In this document: positions 1 to 9,046 of the stretch, one piece after another
Layout: the number at the start of each line of letters is the position of its first letter
How positions within the stretch are numbered: the first letter of the stretch is position 1
NCBI GenBank assembly: GCA_023229645.1
Contig: JALNYU010000003.1
Span: 62,001-126,000, forward strand
Reading direction: 5' to 3'
Length of the DNA: 64,000 bases
DNA from: Nevskia sp.
GTDB lineage: Bacteria; Pseudomonadota; Gammaproteobacteria; Nevskiales; Nevskiaceae
The notes under the pieces: generated by a model
Database searches by the model: none
Seen by the model: only the letters and a program-made list of their open reading frames with translations
What the model was told of the DNA's origin: nothing
Program-made: the position numbers and the translations under genes

Positions 1-537
1 CACGGTGCGCGCTTGCTTAAGGGCGATGCGATGGCGCTGCCCTTTCCCGATGCCAGCTTCGATGTGGCGGTGATGCCGCTGGTCATCTTCTTCGTGCCGG
101 ACCCTGCCAAGGGCGTTAGCGAGATGGCGCGGGTCACCGCGCCGGGTGGAATCGTCACGGCTTACGGCTGGGATATGACCGATGGCTTTCCCTACCGCGC
201 CGTGCGCGATGAACTCTGCGACATGGGCTTCGCCGTGCCGGAAGCCCCAAGCCGAGACGCATCCCGGCCCGAAGTCATGCAAGGCTTTTGGCAGGCCGCT
301 GGGCTAGAGGCCATCGAGTCACGCGTGTTCACCGTAGCCCGTACATTCGCCGATTTCGATGACTACTGGACAACCGTACTCGGCGGCCCAAGCACCAGCG
401 CCGCACTAAAAGACCTGCAGCCAGAAAACATCGCCGAACTACAAGCGCGGCTGCGCCAGCGCCTGCCACCGGACGGCAGCGGCCGTATCACTTACAGCGC
501 ACGCGCCAATGCCATCCAGGGGCGGGTGGCGGGCTAA
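1..537 (+). CDS. Class I SAM-dependent methyltransferase, C-terminal part
   Basis: The reading frame is open from the first base of the window, so the gene starts upstream and only about 178 residues are seen. Near the visible start is a stretch reading GDAMALPFPDASFDVAV, which matches the region after motif I in UbiE/COQ5-type (Methyltransf_11) enzymes: an acidic turn, then a hydrophobic strand. It is followed by a VPDP turn and a GG-containing strand, as in that fold. These enzymes transfer a methyl group from S-adenosylmethionine in the cytoplasm; the substrate cannot be told from this part. The TTG at position 13 is only an internal codon of the longer frame. No co-directional gene follows closely. 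Confidence 0.85.
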   Translation, partial: HGARLLKGDAMALPFPDASFDVAVMPLVIFFVPDPAKGVSEMARVTAPGGIVTAYGWDMTDGFPYRAVRDELCDMGFAVPEAPSRDASRPEVMQGFWQAAGLEAIESRVFTVARTFADFDDYWTTVLGGPSTSAALKDLQPENIAELQARLRQRLPPDGSGRITYSARANAIQGRVAG

Positions 538-1107
538 ACAGGCGCATCAAAGCGGGTAACTGAATTTGCAGCGGATAGAATCGACTCGAAGACCTAACGG
601 CTTTTTTTGCTGAGAGAATTTATGCGCAATAGCCGAAGACTAGTGCAATCTAACGCGCTACCTTTATTCCTCCAGCGAAGCGTGTCGCGGAACCGAGCCA
701 CTCAGCAGTGCAGTGCTTCTGAACACGGCATACTCAAAAAAAATAGAAGCAGGGGGCGGGCAGGGTTATGTGCTTAAATGAGCATCCAGTCTGGCGTGTG
801 ATTTTGCCGAGATAAAGCCATCAAATGTCCAAAGATTTCGGGCGTAACCGAGTGTCTATAATTGTGCTAAGAACACTCAATCATTGCTTCGGCCGGCATT
901 TTTAAAGTAGACATTTATATAGACGAGATTGGCGCAATTTACCTTTCCGCGAATGGCATTGGATAGCCTATGTAGCCGTGATATTCGAGATAACGGAATA
1001 ACCTATCGATAGCGGCTAGCCCTAGCTATTCGAGATGCTCCCTCCTTCCTGAGAGGAGCAGAGTAGCTAGCTCTAGTTGCGGATCGTCATCTGACACGCA
1101 AAATTTT
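538..1107. other. Intergenic region, 570 bp
   Basis: No convincing gene in either strand. It is richer in A and T than the flanking genes and contains small inverted words such as GCTCC...GGAGC near 1034-1060, but no T-run terminator or clear promoter. It separates the methyltransferase from a gene of different base composition, so it may be the edge of an acquired segment. Confidence 0.5.
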
Positions 1108-2958
1108 ATGACCACGGAAACGACTCGATACCCAGCAGACTTTATCGTCACCGAGCAAGATTTCAAGGATTGCGGTTATTTAGAGGCGCTCAGTGACGCA
1201 AGTGATGGCAGCTATGTAAGCCTTTGGCAGGCTCTTTCTGACGCGGCCCGAAAAGCCATCAACGAGCAGCGAACGGCGCGTGGCAAAGTGCTTTGGCTGC
1301 TGGCCGATGCCTGCTCAATGATGTTGCAGCCAGCGAGTACTCAGGAGCCCTTCAAGCCTTACATGGTTATAGATGGTCGGCGTTCAGCCATTCCAGAGGA
1401 TTTCGGTGGAGCCGATATCTTGTTTCTGTCGACGATTGCGGAACGCGTGCCAAATTCCCGCATAAGGGCACGACTTGCCGACCTCATTTGGCTGACCCAT
1501 AGGAAGCTAGGCGTCAGCTATGCGTTAATGGCTGTCAATGCTTACCGCTCCCTGCCTTTAAATAAAGAGACATGGCTGCTCGATAGCCGCGATTGCTGGC
1601 ATCGTGCAGTCCGGCTTGCATTGACGTTGGGTAATGGTGCTCTGGAACAGTTGAAGGATATGGAAGCGGCGATCTTAGTCGCATTCGAATCGGCGGCAAC
1701 AGAAGACGGTTTTTATCCGCTCTGGCTAGCGTCTCTTTTGTTTGACCATCAACTCGGACTCGACAAAGCTGTCGACATCGGAGTCAAGCTTAGACAAATT
1801 GCCATCTTAGCTAATGGCGCCGGTAATTATCATAGGGCTCGCAGCTACTTCGACGCGGCGGCGCAGTGGTTTAAGCGCCTAAAGGATGCTGATGGTTTTG
1901 CGGAGATGACTATCGCTTTCGCCGAAAGCTGGGTCAAAGAAGCCGTCGCTCACACAGCGGCTAACTCGCCAAGCTTCATGATAGCGGCTGGCTTCTACGA
2001 GAAGGCTATACAAATTTATCGTAGCGTGCCGCGAAGACAACGTGCGGTTTATCGCGTCGACGAACGCATAGCTGAGTTACATAAAAGCATGAGCGAAGCA
2101 GGTAAACGCTCGCTTGACGAAATGGGGCCGATTTCGGCTCCGGGTGTAGACGTTCGGGAACTTGTAGAAGCTGCGCAGGCTGCGGTGAGAGGAAAGCCTA
2201 TTTGGGAGGCTCTGGCTAGTTTCGTAAACTTGGATGCTGGCGCCAATGTTGTGGTGTTACGGACTGCGTGCGAGAAGGCTATGCGTGAGCATCCGCTTCA
2301 GATGCTTTTCGCTGCCACTTATATATCGAATGATGGTCGAGTCGTTGCCAGGAGACCGGCGGCCAGTTTCGGCGACACGGAGGCGCAGGATTCAGAGCCA
2401 AGTCCGACGCTTTGGGCGCAGATGATCCGGCACTATCAAGAGAGGATCGACTTGGTTGTACAAACGAAAATCCTGCCGGCACTTGAAGTGCTTCGGCTGG
2501 AACATCGGCTACGCGAGGATAATTTTATCCAGTTGGCCCAACAATCGCCCGCAGTGCCAGTAAGTAGAGAACGACTTTGGGGCAGAGCTTTATTTGCCGG
2601 CTATGATCACGATTTTGACGTTACATTGTATTTGCTTATTCCACAAGTTGAGCATTTGGTGCGATCACATCTTAAAGCCGCTGGCGCTAAAACGACAATC
2701 TTGGACAAGGACGGGGTAGAGAATGAATACGGCTTGAGCACGTTGGTTGACTTTCCTCAGGCAATTAACATATTCGGCGAGAATCTTAATTTTGAGTTGA
2801 AGGCGCTTTTTTGCGATGCGATTGGGCCTAACTTGCGGAATGAAGTGGCTCATGGTTTGTTGGATGACGGCATGAGCCACACCCCTTGGTCTATCTATGC
2901 GTGGTGGCTGATGCTGAGGATTGTTTTCAATGGCTATCGAAATGCGAGGTCGACATGA
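1108..2958 (+). CDS. DUF4209 domain protein of unknown function
   Basis: A 616-residue soluble protein with no signal peptide or membrane segment. Near the C-terminus (residues 572-588) is RNEVAHGLL, which fits the RNxxxHG signature that defines DUF4209. The first 550 residues are helical and repeat-like in appearance. The role of DUF4209 proteins is not established; the motif recalls HEPN-like RNxxxH sites, but I only note the resemblance. The gene stands alone with about 570 bp of non-coding DNA before it and the eut genes converging on it. It is AT-richer than the genes on both sides and uses more A/T-ending codons, which suggests horizontal transfer. The family call is fairly sure; the function is open. 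Confidence 0.75.
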   Translation: MTTETTRYPADFIVTEQDFKDCGYLEALSDASDGSYVSLWQALSDAARKAINEQRTARGKVLWLLADACSMMLQPASTQEPFKPYMVIDGRRSAIPEDFGGADILFLSTIAERVPNSRIRARLADLIWLTHRKLGVSYALMAVNAYRSLPLNKETWLLDSRDCWHRAVRLALTLGNGALEQLKDMEAAILVAFESAATEDGFYPLWLASLLFDHQLGLDKAVDIGVKLRQIAILANGAGNYHRARSYFDAAAQWFKRLKDADGFAEMTIAFAESWVKEAVAHTAANSPSFMIAAGFYEKAIQIYRSVPRRQRAVYRVDERIAELHKSMSEAGKRSLDEMGPISAPGVDVRELVEAAQAAVRGKPIWEALASFVNLDAGANVVVLRTACEKAMREHPLQMLFAATYISNDGRVVARRPAASFGDTEAQDSEPSPTLWAQMIRHYQERIDLVVQTKILPALEVLRLEHRLREDNFIQLAQQSPAVPVSRERLWGRALFAGYDHDFDVTLYLLIPQVEHLVRSHLKAAGAKTTILDKDGVENEYGLSTLVDFPQAINIFGENLNFELKALFCDAIGPNLRNEVAHGLLDDGMSHTPWSIYAWWLMLRIVFNGYRNARST

Positions 2959-3124
2959 TTGCATCCTTGGCCAATTCGAAGCGTTGGAAATACATGTTCG
3001 CCCTAACCTCGGAAGTGAGAACGGGCAACCGAATCGGCAACGGATAAAGCTACCTCAAGGGATGCGGCTTTTTTGTCGAAAGAACGCGCCATAAGTAAAT
3101 CTCTACGCACCTGACGCGTCGCCA

Positions 3125-3943
3125 TTATTCGCCCAACAACCCACCGATTAACGAGAACTCAGAAACCGGTCCTGCCAGGCTAGCCACCGGGCTGCTTTCG
3201 TCTTTTAGCATGACGCCGGTTAGCTGCCGGCTGCGGGCTTGGCGCAGCAGCCAGGCGCTGCGGTGGGCGGCTTCGGGGTAGGGCAGGCCTTCGGGGCGGA
3301 TGTTGGAGATGCAGTTGCGCTCGGCGTCGGTGCGGCCGGGGCGGGGCGACCCGGTGAGGTAGAGGCCTAGGCTGTCCGGCGAGCTGAGGCCGGGGCGTTC
3401 GCCGATCAATACCAGTACGAGGTCGGCATTTAGCGTTTCACCGATTTCGTCGCCGATGGCAACACGGCCTTGCTGCACCAGCACCGTTGGGCTGAGTTGC
3501 CAGGGTGGGTTGTCCGCCGCCAGCGCGGTGAGTAAGGCGGCTAAAAACGGCACCGCGTGGCGCTCTACGGCGAGTGCGGAGAGGCCATCGACGATGACGA
3601 CGGCAAGATCGTAGCGCGGGCTGTTAGGCGGCGGTTCCAAGGCGGCGGCGGAAGCTGCGTCGAGCCGGCGGCCGAGATCCGGCCTCTGCAAATAGATGCC
3701 GCGGTTGGCGGCGGCGCTGTGCGCGTGCAGCGTGTGTAGGCCGAGCGCTTGCAACTGCGCGGCGCAGGTGGCGGCATCTAAGCTGCGGTGTACGGCATCG
3801 CGGGCTTGTGCGTGTGCGAGCTGGAAGTCCAATAGTGGCGCGGTAGGCAGGCTAATGCCGGCGCGGCCGAGGCCGATGCGGGCCGGCGTGTGGCGGCGCA
3901 GTTCGGCCCAGGGGTTGCCGATGACGATTGGAGTATTCGCCAT
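3125..3943 (-). CDS. eutC: Ethanolamine ammonia-lyase, small (light) subunit
   Basis: About 272 residues, the usual length for EutC. With EutB it forms the adenosylcobalamin-dependent enzyme that splits ethanolamine into acetaldehyde and ammonia. Family features seen: the N-terminal TPARIGLGRAG stretch, the middle VIVDGLSA segment, the IGERPGLSSPDSLGLYLT block that helps hold the cobalamin, and the NCISNIRPEGLPYPEAA block near the end. The frame also opens with a GTG at 3946, but the ATG at 3943 overlaps the eutB stop by one base (TGATG), a common translational-coupling arrangement, so I chose ATG. Last gene of an eat-eutB-eutC run. Confidence 0.95.
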   Translation of the reverse strand: MANTPIVIGNPWAELRRHTPARIGLGRAGISLPTAPLLDFQLAHAQARDAVHRSLDAATCAAQLQALGLHTLHAHSAAANRGIYLQRPDLGRRLDAASAAALEPPPNSPRYDLAVVIVDGLSALAVERHAVPFLAALLTALAADNPPWQLSPTVLVQQGRVAIGDEIGETLNADLVLVLIGERPGLSSPDSLGLYLTGSPRPGRTDAERNCISNIRPEGLPYPEAAHRSAWLLRQARSRQLTGVMLKDESSPVASLAGPVSEFSLIGGLLGE

Positions 3944-5340
3944 CACAGGTTTCCAGATGTGTCCGCCAGCAGTTGGGCGAAGCGCGGCGGTAGTTGAGCC
4001 AGCGGCTGGCTGCCGCCGCTACCGACTGCAAACAGGCCGACGTTTTCGAGCCAGGCTTCGAACTCGGGCGCCGGGCGCAGGCCGAGCACGCGGCGTAGAT
4101 AGAGTGCATCGTGAAACGAGGTGGTTTGGTAGTTCAGCATCACGTCGTCAGAGCCGGGTATGCCCATGATGAAGCTGCAGCCGGCGACGCCGAGCAGCGT
4201 CAGCAGCACGTCCATATCGTTCTGGTCGGCTTCGGCGTGATTGGTGTAGCAGATATCACAACCCATCGGCAGACCCAGGAGCTTGGCGCAGAAGTGGTCT
4301 TCCAGCCCGGCGCGGATGATCTGCTTGCCGTCGTACAGATATTCCGGGCCGATGAAGCCGACAACAGTGTTGACCAGCAGCGGCTTGAAATGCCGGGCGA
4401 CGGCGTAGGCGCGGGCCTCGATGGTCTGTTGATCGCAGCCGTGGTGGCCGTTGGCGGAGAGCGCGCTGCCCTGGCCGGTTTCGAAGTACATCACGTGCTC
4501 GCCGCGCTGGCCGTCATCGGCGAAGACGCTGCCGCGCTGCAAGGACAGCGCCGCTGCGCGGGCCTCGGCGAGCAGCGCTAAGTCGATACCAAAACTGCGG
4601 TTGGTGCGTTCGGTGCCGCCGATGGATTGGAACACGAGATCAACCGGCGCGCCGCGCTCGATGGCGTGCAGCGTGTTGGTGACGTGGGTCAGCACGCAGC
4701 TCTGCGTTGGAATGTTGTAGTGCTGAATTACGCCATCCAACAGCTGCAGCAGGCGGATGACTTGCGGCAGGTTATCGGTGGCTGGATTGATGCCGATCAC
4801 GGCGTCGCCGCTGCCGTAGAGCAGGCCATCCAAGGTGCTGGCGGCGATGCCGGAGGCGTCGTCGGTCGGGTGGTTCGGCTGCAGCCGAGTAGAGAGCCGG
4901 CCGGGCAGGCCGATGGTGCCGCGGAAGCGCGTTTGCACTTGGCATTTGCGCGCCACGGCAATCAAGTCTTGGTTGCGCATGATCTTGCTGACGGCGGCGA
5001 CCATCTCCGGCGTCAGCCCCGGTGCTAGTGCGGCCAAACTGGTGCTATCGGCGTGGTCGGAGAGCAGCCATTCGCGAAATTGGCCGACGCTCAACCCTGC
5101 CACCGGCGCGAAGGCCACGGCATCGTGGTTATCGATGATCAAGCGGGTGACTTCGTCGATTTCGTAAGGCACGACGAGGTCTTCGAGCAAGCGCGCCAAC
5201 GGCAGCTCGGCCAGCGCCAGCTGCGCCGCCACGCGTGCTTCGGCGGAGTCGGCGGCGACGCCAGCTAAGTGATCACCCGAGCGCTCCGGCGAGGCGTGGG
5301 CCATCAGCATCGCGAGGTCGTCGAATACATAGGTGCGCAT
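3943..5340 (-). CDS. eutB: Ethanolamine ammonia-lyase, large (heavy) subunit
   Basis: Catalytic TIM-barrel subunit of ethanolamine ammonia-lyase. Very strong family match throughout: SGDHLAGVAA near the start, GRLSTRLQPNHPTDD, GDAVIGINPATD, YFETGQGSALSANGHHG, NTVVGFIGPEYLYDGKQIIRAGLEDHFCAKLLG and MGCDICYTNHAEADQ. The frame extends to 5421, but family members begin close to the RTYVFDDL stretch, so the ATG at 5340 (465 residues) fits best; the extra 27 residues upstream match nothing and no clear ribosome site supports any of the starts. The type is the simple proteobacterial one, without carboxysome-like shell genes nearby. Acetaldehyde made here could be oxidised by other enzymes of the cell. 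Confidence 0.95.
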   Translation of the reverse strand: MRTYVFDDLAMLMAHASPERSGDHLAGVAADSAEARVAAQLALAELPLARLLEDLVVPYEIDEVTRLIIDNHDAVAFAPVAGLSVGQFREWLLSDHADSTSLAALAPGLTPEMVAAVSKIMRNQDLIAVARKCQVQTRFRGTIGLPGRLSTRLQPNHPTDDASGIAASTLDGLLYGSGDAVIGINPATDNLPQVIRLLQLLDGVIQHYNIPTQSCVLTHVTNTLHAIERGAPVDLVFQSIGGTERTNRSFGIDLALLAEARAAALSLQRGSVFADDGQRGEHVMYFETGQGSALSANGHHGCDQQTIEARAYAVARHFKPLLVNTVVGFIGPEYLYDGKQIIRAGLEDHFCAKLLGLPMGCDICYTNHAEADQNDMDVLLTLLGVAGCSFIMGIPGSDDVMLNYQTTSFHDALYLRRVLGLRPAPEFEAWLENVGLFAVGSGGSQPLAQLPPRFAQLLADTSGNL

Positions 5341-5493
5341 GCCGATGCGCTGCTGGTAACGGGCCATGAGGTTAGTGGCGAGGTAGGCTAGGCGTTTGAG
5401 CTGAACTGTAGCCGATGCCAAACGCTGTGCGTTGCGGATTGCACACCAGCATCGGCATACGCGGCTGTGGGGTGCAGCCGCGCATGCGAGGCA

Positions 5494-6888
5494 TTACGGG
5501 TTTGGCGCGGTGCCAGTGGCATCGGCGAGTGCGTTCGCCGCAGCGCTGCGGCGCGCGTGGGTGGCAAGGAAATAGCCATAGCCGATTACGCCCAGCGCCA
5601 GAAACAGACCGGCAATCAGCGTGTTGTAGTAAATCATCGTCACCAAGCAAACCAAGGCCGCCAGCAGCGCGAAGCCCGGAAACCACGGGAACAGCGGCGC
5701 GTGGAATGGACGCACCAGATCGGGCTCGCTGCGGCGCAGTTTGAACAGGCTGGCCATGCTGATTAGATACATCACAATCGCGCCGAACACGCTCATCGTC
5801 ACGATGTTCGCGGTCAGCGTTTGGCCGCCGAACGAAATCAGCTCGTCGCTGAAGATCGCGGCGATGCCAACCGCGCCGCCAGCCAGCACGGCCCAATGCG
5901 GCGTTTTGAATTTCGGGTGCACGTTGCCCAGTACCGTCGGCAACACGCCCGCGCGAGCCAACGCAAAAATCTGCCGCGAATAGCCCAGGATGATGCCGTG
6001 GAACGAGGCGATAAGGCCGAATAAACCCAACCACACCAACATGTGCAACCAGCCGCTTTGCTCGCCGACGATCAGCTTCATCGCTTGCGGCAGCGGGTCG
6101 TTGATGTTGGCGAGCTGGGTCCAGTCGCCGGCGGCGCCGGCAAATAGCATCACGCCCGCGGCCAGCACCAGCAGCGTCAGAATGCCGCCGATGTAGGCAA
6201 TCGGGATGGAGCGCTTCGGGTCTTTCGCTTCTTCGGCGGCCATCGCCACGCCTTCGATGGCGAGGAAGAACCAGATCGCGAATGGAATGGCGGCAAACAT
6301 GCCGGGGATCGCCGCGGCGCTGAAGCCATCCTGCCCAGACCAACCGCCTTTAAGCAGGTTGGCGACCGAAAAGCCGGGCGCGACTACGCCCATGAACACC
6401 AGCAGTTCGAAGATCGCCAGCAGCGTGACCAACAGCTCGAACGTCGCCGCGATTTGCACGCCGATGATGTTCAGCGTCATGAACACCGCATACGCACCAA
6501 CGGCCGCGGCCTTCGGGTTCAGCGCCGGGAACTGCACGTTGAGATAAGCGCCAATCGCCAGCGCGATGGCCGGCGGCGCGAAGACGAACTCGACCAGCGT
6601 GGCGAAGCCGGCGATATAGCCGCCGACCGGGCCGAACGCGCGCCGGCTGTACTCGAACGGCCCGCCCGCGTGCGGGATTGAGGTTGTCAGCTCGGTGAAG
6701 CTGAAAATGAAGGTGGCGTACATCAACGCGATAAAGCACGCAGTGACCAGAAACCCGAGCGTGCCGGCCGAAGCCCAGCCGTAGCTCCAGCCGAAATATT
6801 CGCCGGAGATGACGAGGCCAACCGCAATGCCCCACAGCTGCAGCGTGCTGAGCGATTTGTTCAAGGCCGGCGAGTTTGGGTGTTCCAT
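5494..6888 (-). CDS. eat: Ethanolamine permease (APC superfamily)
   Basis: A 464-residue inner-membrane protein with about 12 hydrophobic segments. The N-terminal block LWGIAVGLVISGEYFGWSYG and the HAGGPFEYSRRAFGP motif are typical of the Eat family of the amino acid-polyamine-organocation superfamily. It takes up ethanolamine for the EutBC lyase encoded just downstream in the same direction, across a gap of about 150 bp. Start ATG at 6888. Divergent from the AraC-type regulator, so the 157-bp intergenic region between them should hold both promoters. Substrate assignment rests on both family resemblance and the eutBC neighbours. Confidence 0.93.
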   Translation of the reverse strand: MEHPNSPALNKSLSTLQLWGIAVGLVISGEYFGWSYGWASAGTLGFLVTACFIALMYATFIFSFTELTTSIPHAGGPFEYSRRAFGPVGGYIAGFATLVEFVFAPPAIALAIGAYLNVQFPALNPKAAAVGAYAVFMTLNIIGVQIAATFELLVTLLAIFELLVFMGVVAPGFSVANLLKGGWSGQDGFSAAAIPGMFAAIPFAIWFFLAIEGVAMAAEEAKDPKRSIPIAYIGGILTLLVLAAGVMLFAGAAGDWTQLANINDPLPQAMKLIVGEQSGWLHMLVWLGLFGLIASFHGIILGYSRQIFALARAGVLPTVLGNVHPKFKTPHWAVLAGGAVGIAAIFSDELISFGGQTLTANIVTMSVFGAIVMYLISMASLFKLRRSEPDLVRPFHAPLFPWFPGFALLAALVCLVTMIYYNTLIAGLFLALGVIGYGYFLATHARRSAAANALADATGTAPNP

Positions 6889-7045
6889 AGGCTATTCCAG
6901 GAGGGTCGTTTGAGCGTGGGCCTGAGCCTGCCGCCGCCGCGGCGTACGCGGTCTTGGTGCAGCGCTTGCGTCAGACAACATGCAGGCAATGGCATCAGCT
7001 TACGAGCGGACAGGCGCAGCGCGTTATCGAGAATTGGCAAACATC

Positions 7046-8062
7046 ATGGGCATAGAGCGCACCAAAGATGTACCCATCGGCGATCACGGTTGGCGTCTGC
7101 AGTCGTGCAACGCTTTTGACGTGGACGAGCACGCGGCGCACCTAACCAATTGGCGCCAGCAGTACGACCAACTCAGCGCCGGCAGTTTCGAGGGCCAGCT
7201 CGACGAATTGCACGCCGGCGATGCCCAGGTCTACCGCGAGCGCACCAGCCAAGCGTTGCGCCAGCGCTGCGAGGTTTGGGGCGAGGCCGTGTGGTGCGGC
7301 ATCACCGTGCTGCGGGGCGATGGCTCGCGCATCAATGGCCGCATGGTCGGCGGCGATGGTGTGATGGTCTGCGGCCGCGCCGCCGGCTTTGAGTTAGTCA
7401 GCCCAGCCGGACACGACATCCTCGGCGTGGTGCTGACGCGCAGTGCGCTGCACGACCACGCCCGTGCACTCGGCGCGCGGATCAGCTGGCCGCTGTTGGA
7501 TCAAGCGCCGTGGCTAGCGGTGCGCCCTGAGCAACGGCAATTGGCGCGGGCGCGGCTGCGAAACATTCTGGCGGCGGCGGTGTCCGCCGGTGTCGAACGG
7601 CCGCCGCTGGCGGCGCAGGAAAGCCTGCGCCTGTCGATGCTCGATGTCGTGACGGACTTGCTCGAAGCGCCGGCCATCCCGGCCGAAAGCCGCTGCAACG
7701 CCACCACGCGGCGGCGCTTGGTCGCCCGCGTGCACGACTGGCTGCAGGCCGAGCCGGAGCGCGCGCCGACCGTGCCGGAGCTATGCCAGCGTTTGAACGT
7801 CAGCCGGCGGACGCTGCAATACGCGTTCGAGGCCGAAGTTGCGATGTGCCCGAAAGCCTACCTGCGCAGTGTTCGCTTAAACGGCGTGCGGCGCGCCTTG
7901 CGCGCAGGCCATATCGGCCATTGCACGGTGCAGACGGTGGCGGCGCAATGGGGCTTCTGGAATCTCAGCCAGTTTGCCTGCGACTACCGCCAGCAGTTCG
8001 GCGAGCGCCCGTCTGACACCCTGGCCCGCAGGCAGCCAAAACCATTACGATGCCGGCGCTAA
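7046..8062 (+). CDS. eutR: AraC-family transcriptional activator of ethanolamine genes (EutR-like)
   Basis: About 338 residues from the ATG at 7046. The last 100 residues form an AraC-type double helix-turn-helix (first helix pair around LNVSRRTLQYAFEAE, second around VAAQWGFWNLSQFACDYRQQFGERPS). The N-terminal part resembles the ligand-binding half of EutR-type regulators, which in enteric bacteria respond to ethanolamine plus adenosylcobalamin. The frame is open back to 6980, but the first 22 residues look unrelated to the family and overlap the presumed promoter region. Transcribed away from eat-eutBC, the classic place for a local activator. EutR identity is inferred from context; an AraC-type protein is certain. 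Confidence 0.85.
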   Translation: MGIERTKDVPIGDHGWRLQSCNAFDVDEHAAHLTNWRQQYDQLSAGSFEGQLDELHAGDAQVYRERTSQALRQRCEVWGEAVWCGITVLRGDGSRINGRMVGGDGVMVCGRAAGFELVSPAGHDILGVVLTRSALHDHARALGARISWPLLDQAPWLAVRPEQRQLARARLRNILAAAVSAGVERPPLAAQESLRLSMLDVVTDLLEAPAIPAESRCNATTRRRLVARVHDWLQAEPERAPTVPELCQRLNVSRRTLQYAFEAEVAMCPKAYLRSVRLNGVRRALRAGHIGHCTVQTVAAQWGFWNLSQFACDYRQQFGERPSDTLARRQPKPLRCRR

Positions 8063-8257
8063 ACCGCCTCGCTGTTGCCCGCCGGGGCTTGTTGTAATGA
8101 CGAGCAAAAGGGCTGGCGTCGGTTGACATCGAACAGAGCCGGTAGGCTGACATTTTCAGAAGACAACACCAATCCAATTCGAGATGCTGCAAATAACCCC
8201 CACCGTTCAACGTAGCGGCAACGCCCGGCCTGTATTCGCAATGCGCTGCACCGCGCG

Positions 8258-8932
8258 ATGAGCACGATTCACGATGTCGTTTTCCTGCTCGACTGCGATA
8301 ACACGCTGCTCGACAACGACCACGTTCAGCAGGACATCAGCACCTATCTGACGGCGACCTACGGCGGGCAATTCCGCGATCGTTACTGGCAGGTATTCGA
8401 AACGCTACGCGACGAATTGGGTTACGCCGACTACCTCGGCGTGGTGCAGCAGTGCCGCCTCGCGGCGCCGAACGATCCCCGCTTACTGCAACTCGCCGGC
8501 TATTTTCTGGACTATCCATTCGCCACGCGCCTATATCCCGGCGCACTCGATGTAATCGCGCACCTGCGCCGTTGGGGGCCGACGGTGATCTTGACCGACG
8601 GCGATGCCGTCTACCAGCCGCGTAAAGTCCAGCGTTCCGGCTTATGGCAAGCCGCTGAAGGCCGCGTGCTGATCTATGTTCACAAAGAAAAAATGCTGGA
8701 CGACATCCAGCAGCACTATCCAGCCCGGCACTACGTCGTCGTCGACGACAAACTCCGCATCCTGACGGCAACGAAAGCCGGCCTCGGCGATCGGCTAACA
8801 ACGATTTTCCCGAGACAAGGCCGCTACGCGCTCGACCCACGCGAATGCGCCGGCCTGCCGCCGCCGGACATCACAATTGAAGGGATCGACGCGCTGCTGA
8901 ATTACGAATTCTCGGCGCTGCAGGCTTTATAA
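8258..8932 (+). CDS. HAD-superfamily hydrolase
   Basis: A 224-residue soluble protein with all four haloacid dehalogenase motifs in order: motif I DCDNTLLD near residue 12 (nucleophile Asp and the second Asp), motif II TDGD near residue 111, motif III lysine in VHKEKML near residue 145, and motif IV VVDDK near residue 165. A helical cap lies between motifs I and II. Such enzymes are Mg-dependent phosphatases or phosphonatases; the substrate is not predictable. It stands alone, with 195 bp before it and unrelated neighbours. Confidence 0.85.
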   Translation: MSTIHDVVFLLDCDNTLLDNDHVQQDISTYLTATYGGQFRDRYWQVFETLRDELGYADYLGVVQQCRLAAPNDPRLLQLAGYFLDYPFATRLYPGALDVIAHLRRWGPTVILTDGDAVYQPRKVQRSGLWQAAEGRVLIYVHKEKMLDDIQQHYPARHYVVVDDKLRILTATKAGLGDRLTTIFPRQGRYALDPRECAGLPPPDITIEGIDALLNYEFSALQAL

Positions 8933-9046
8933 GGTTGGTCGATCTTAAATAGACCGTGAGTGCCCCTTGACGGAGAGGTTAGGCATCAGTGCGCGGGACC
9001 ATCCGAAGGGTTACGTTCAGATCGCCACATCGGCTGGCGGACCTGC

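Noticed and set aside
3125..8062. Ethanolamine microcompartment
   Set aside because: Only the permease, lyase subunits and regulator are present; no shell-protein or eutD/E/G/J genes are seen, so this is the simple eut type.
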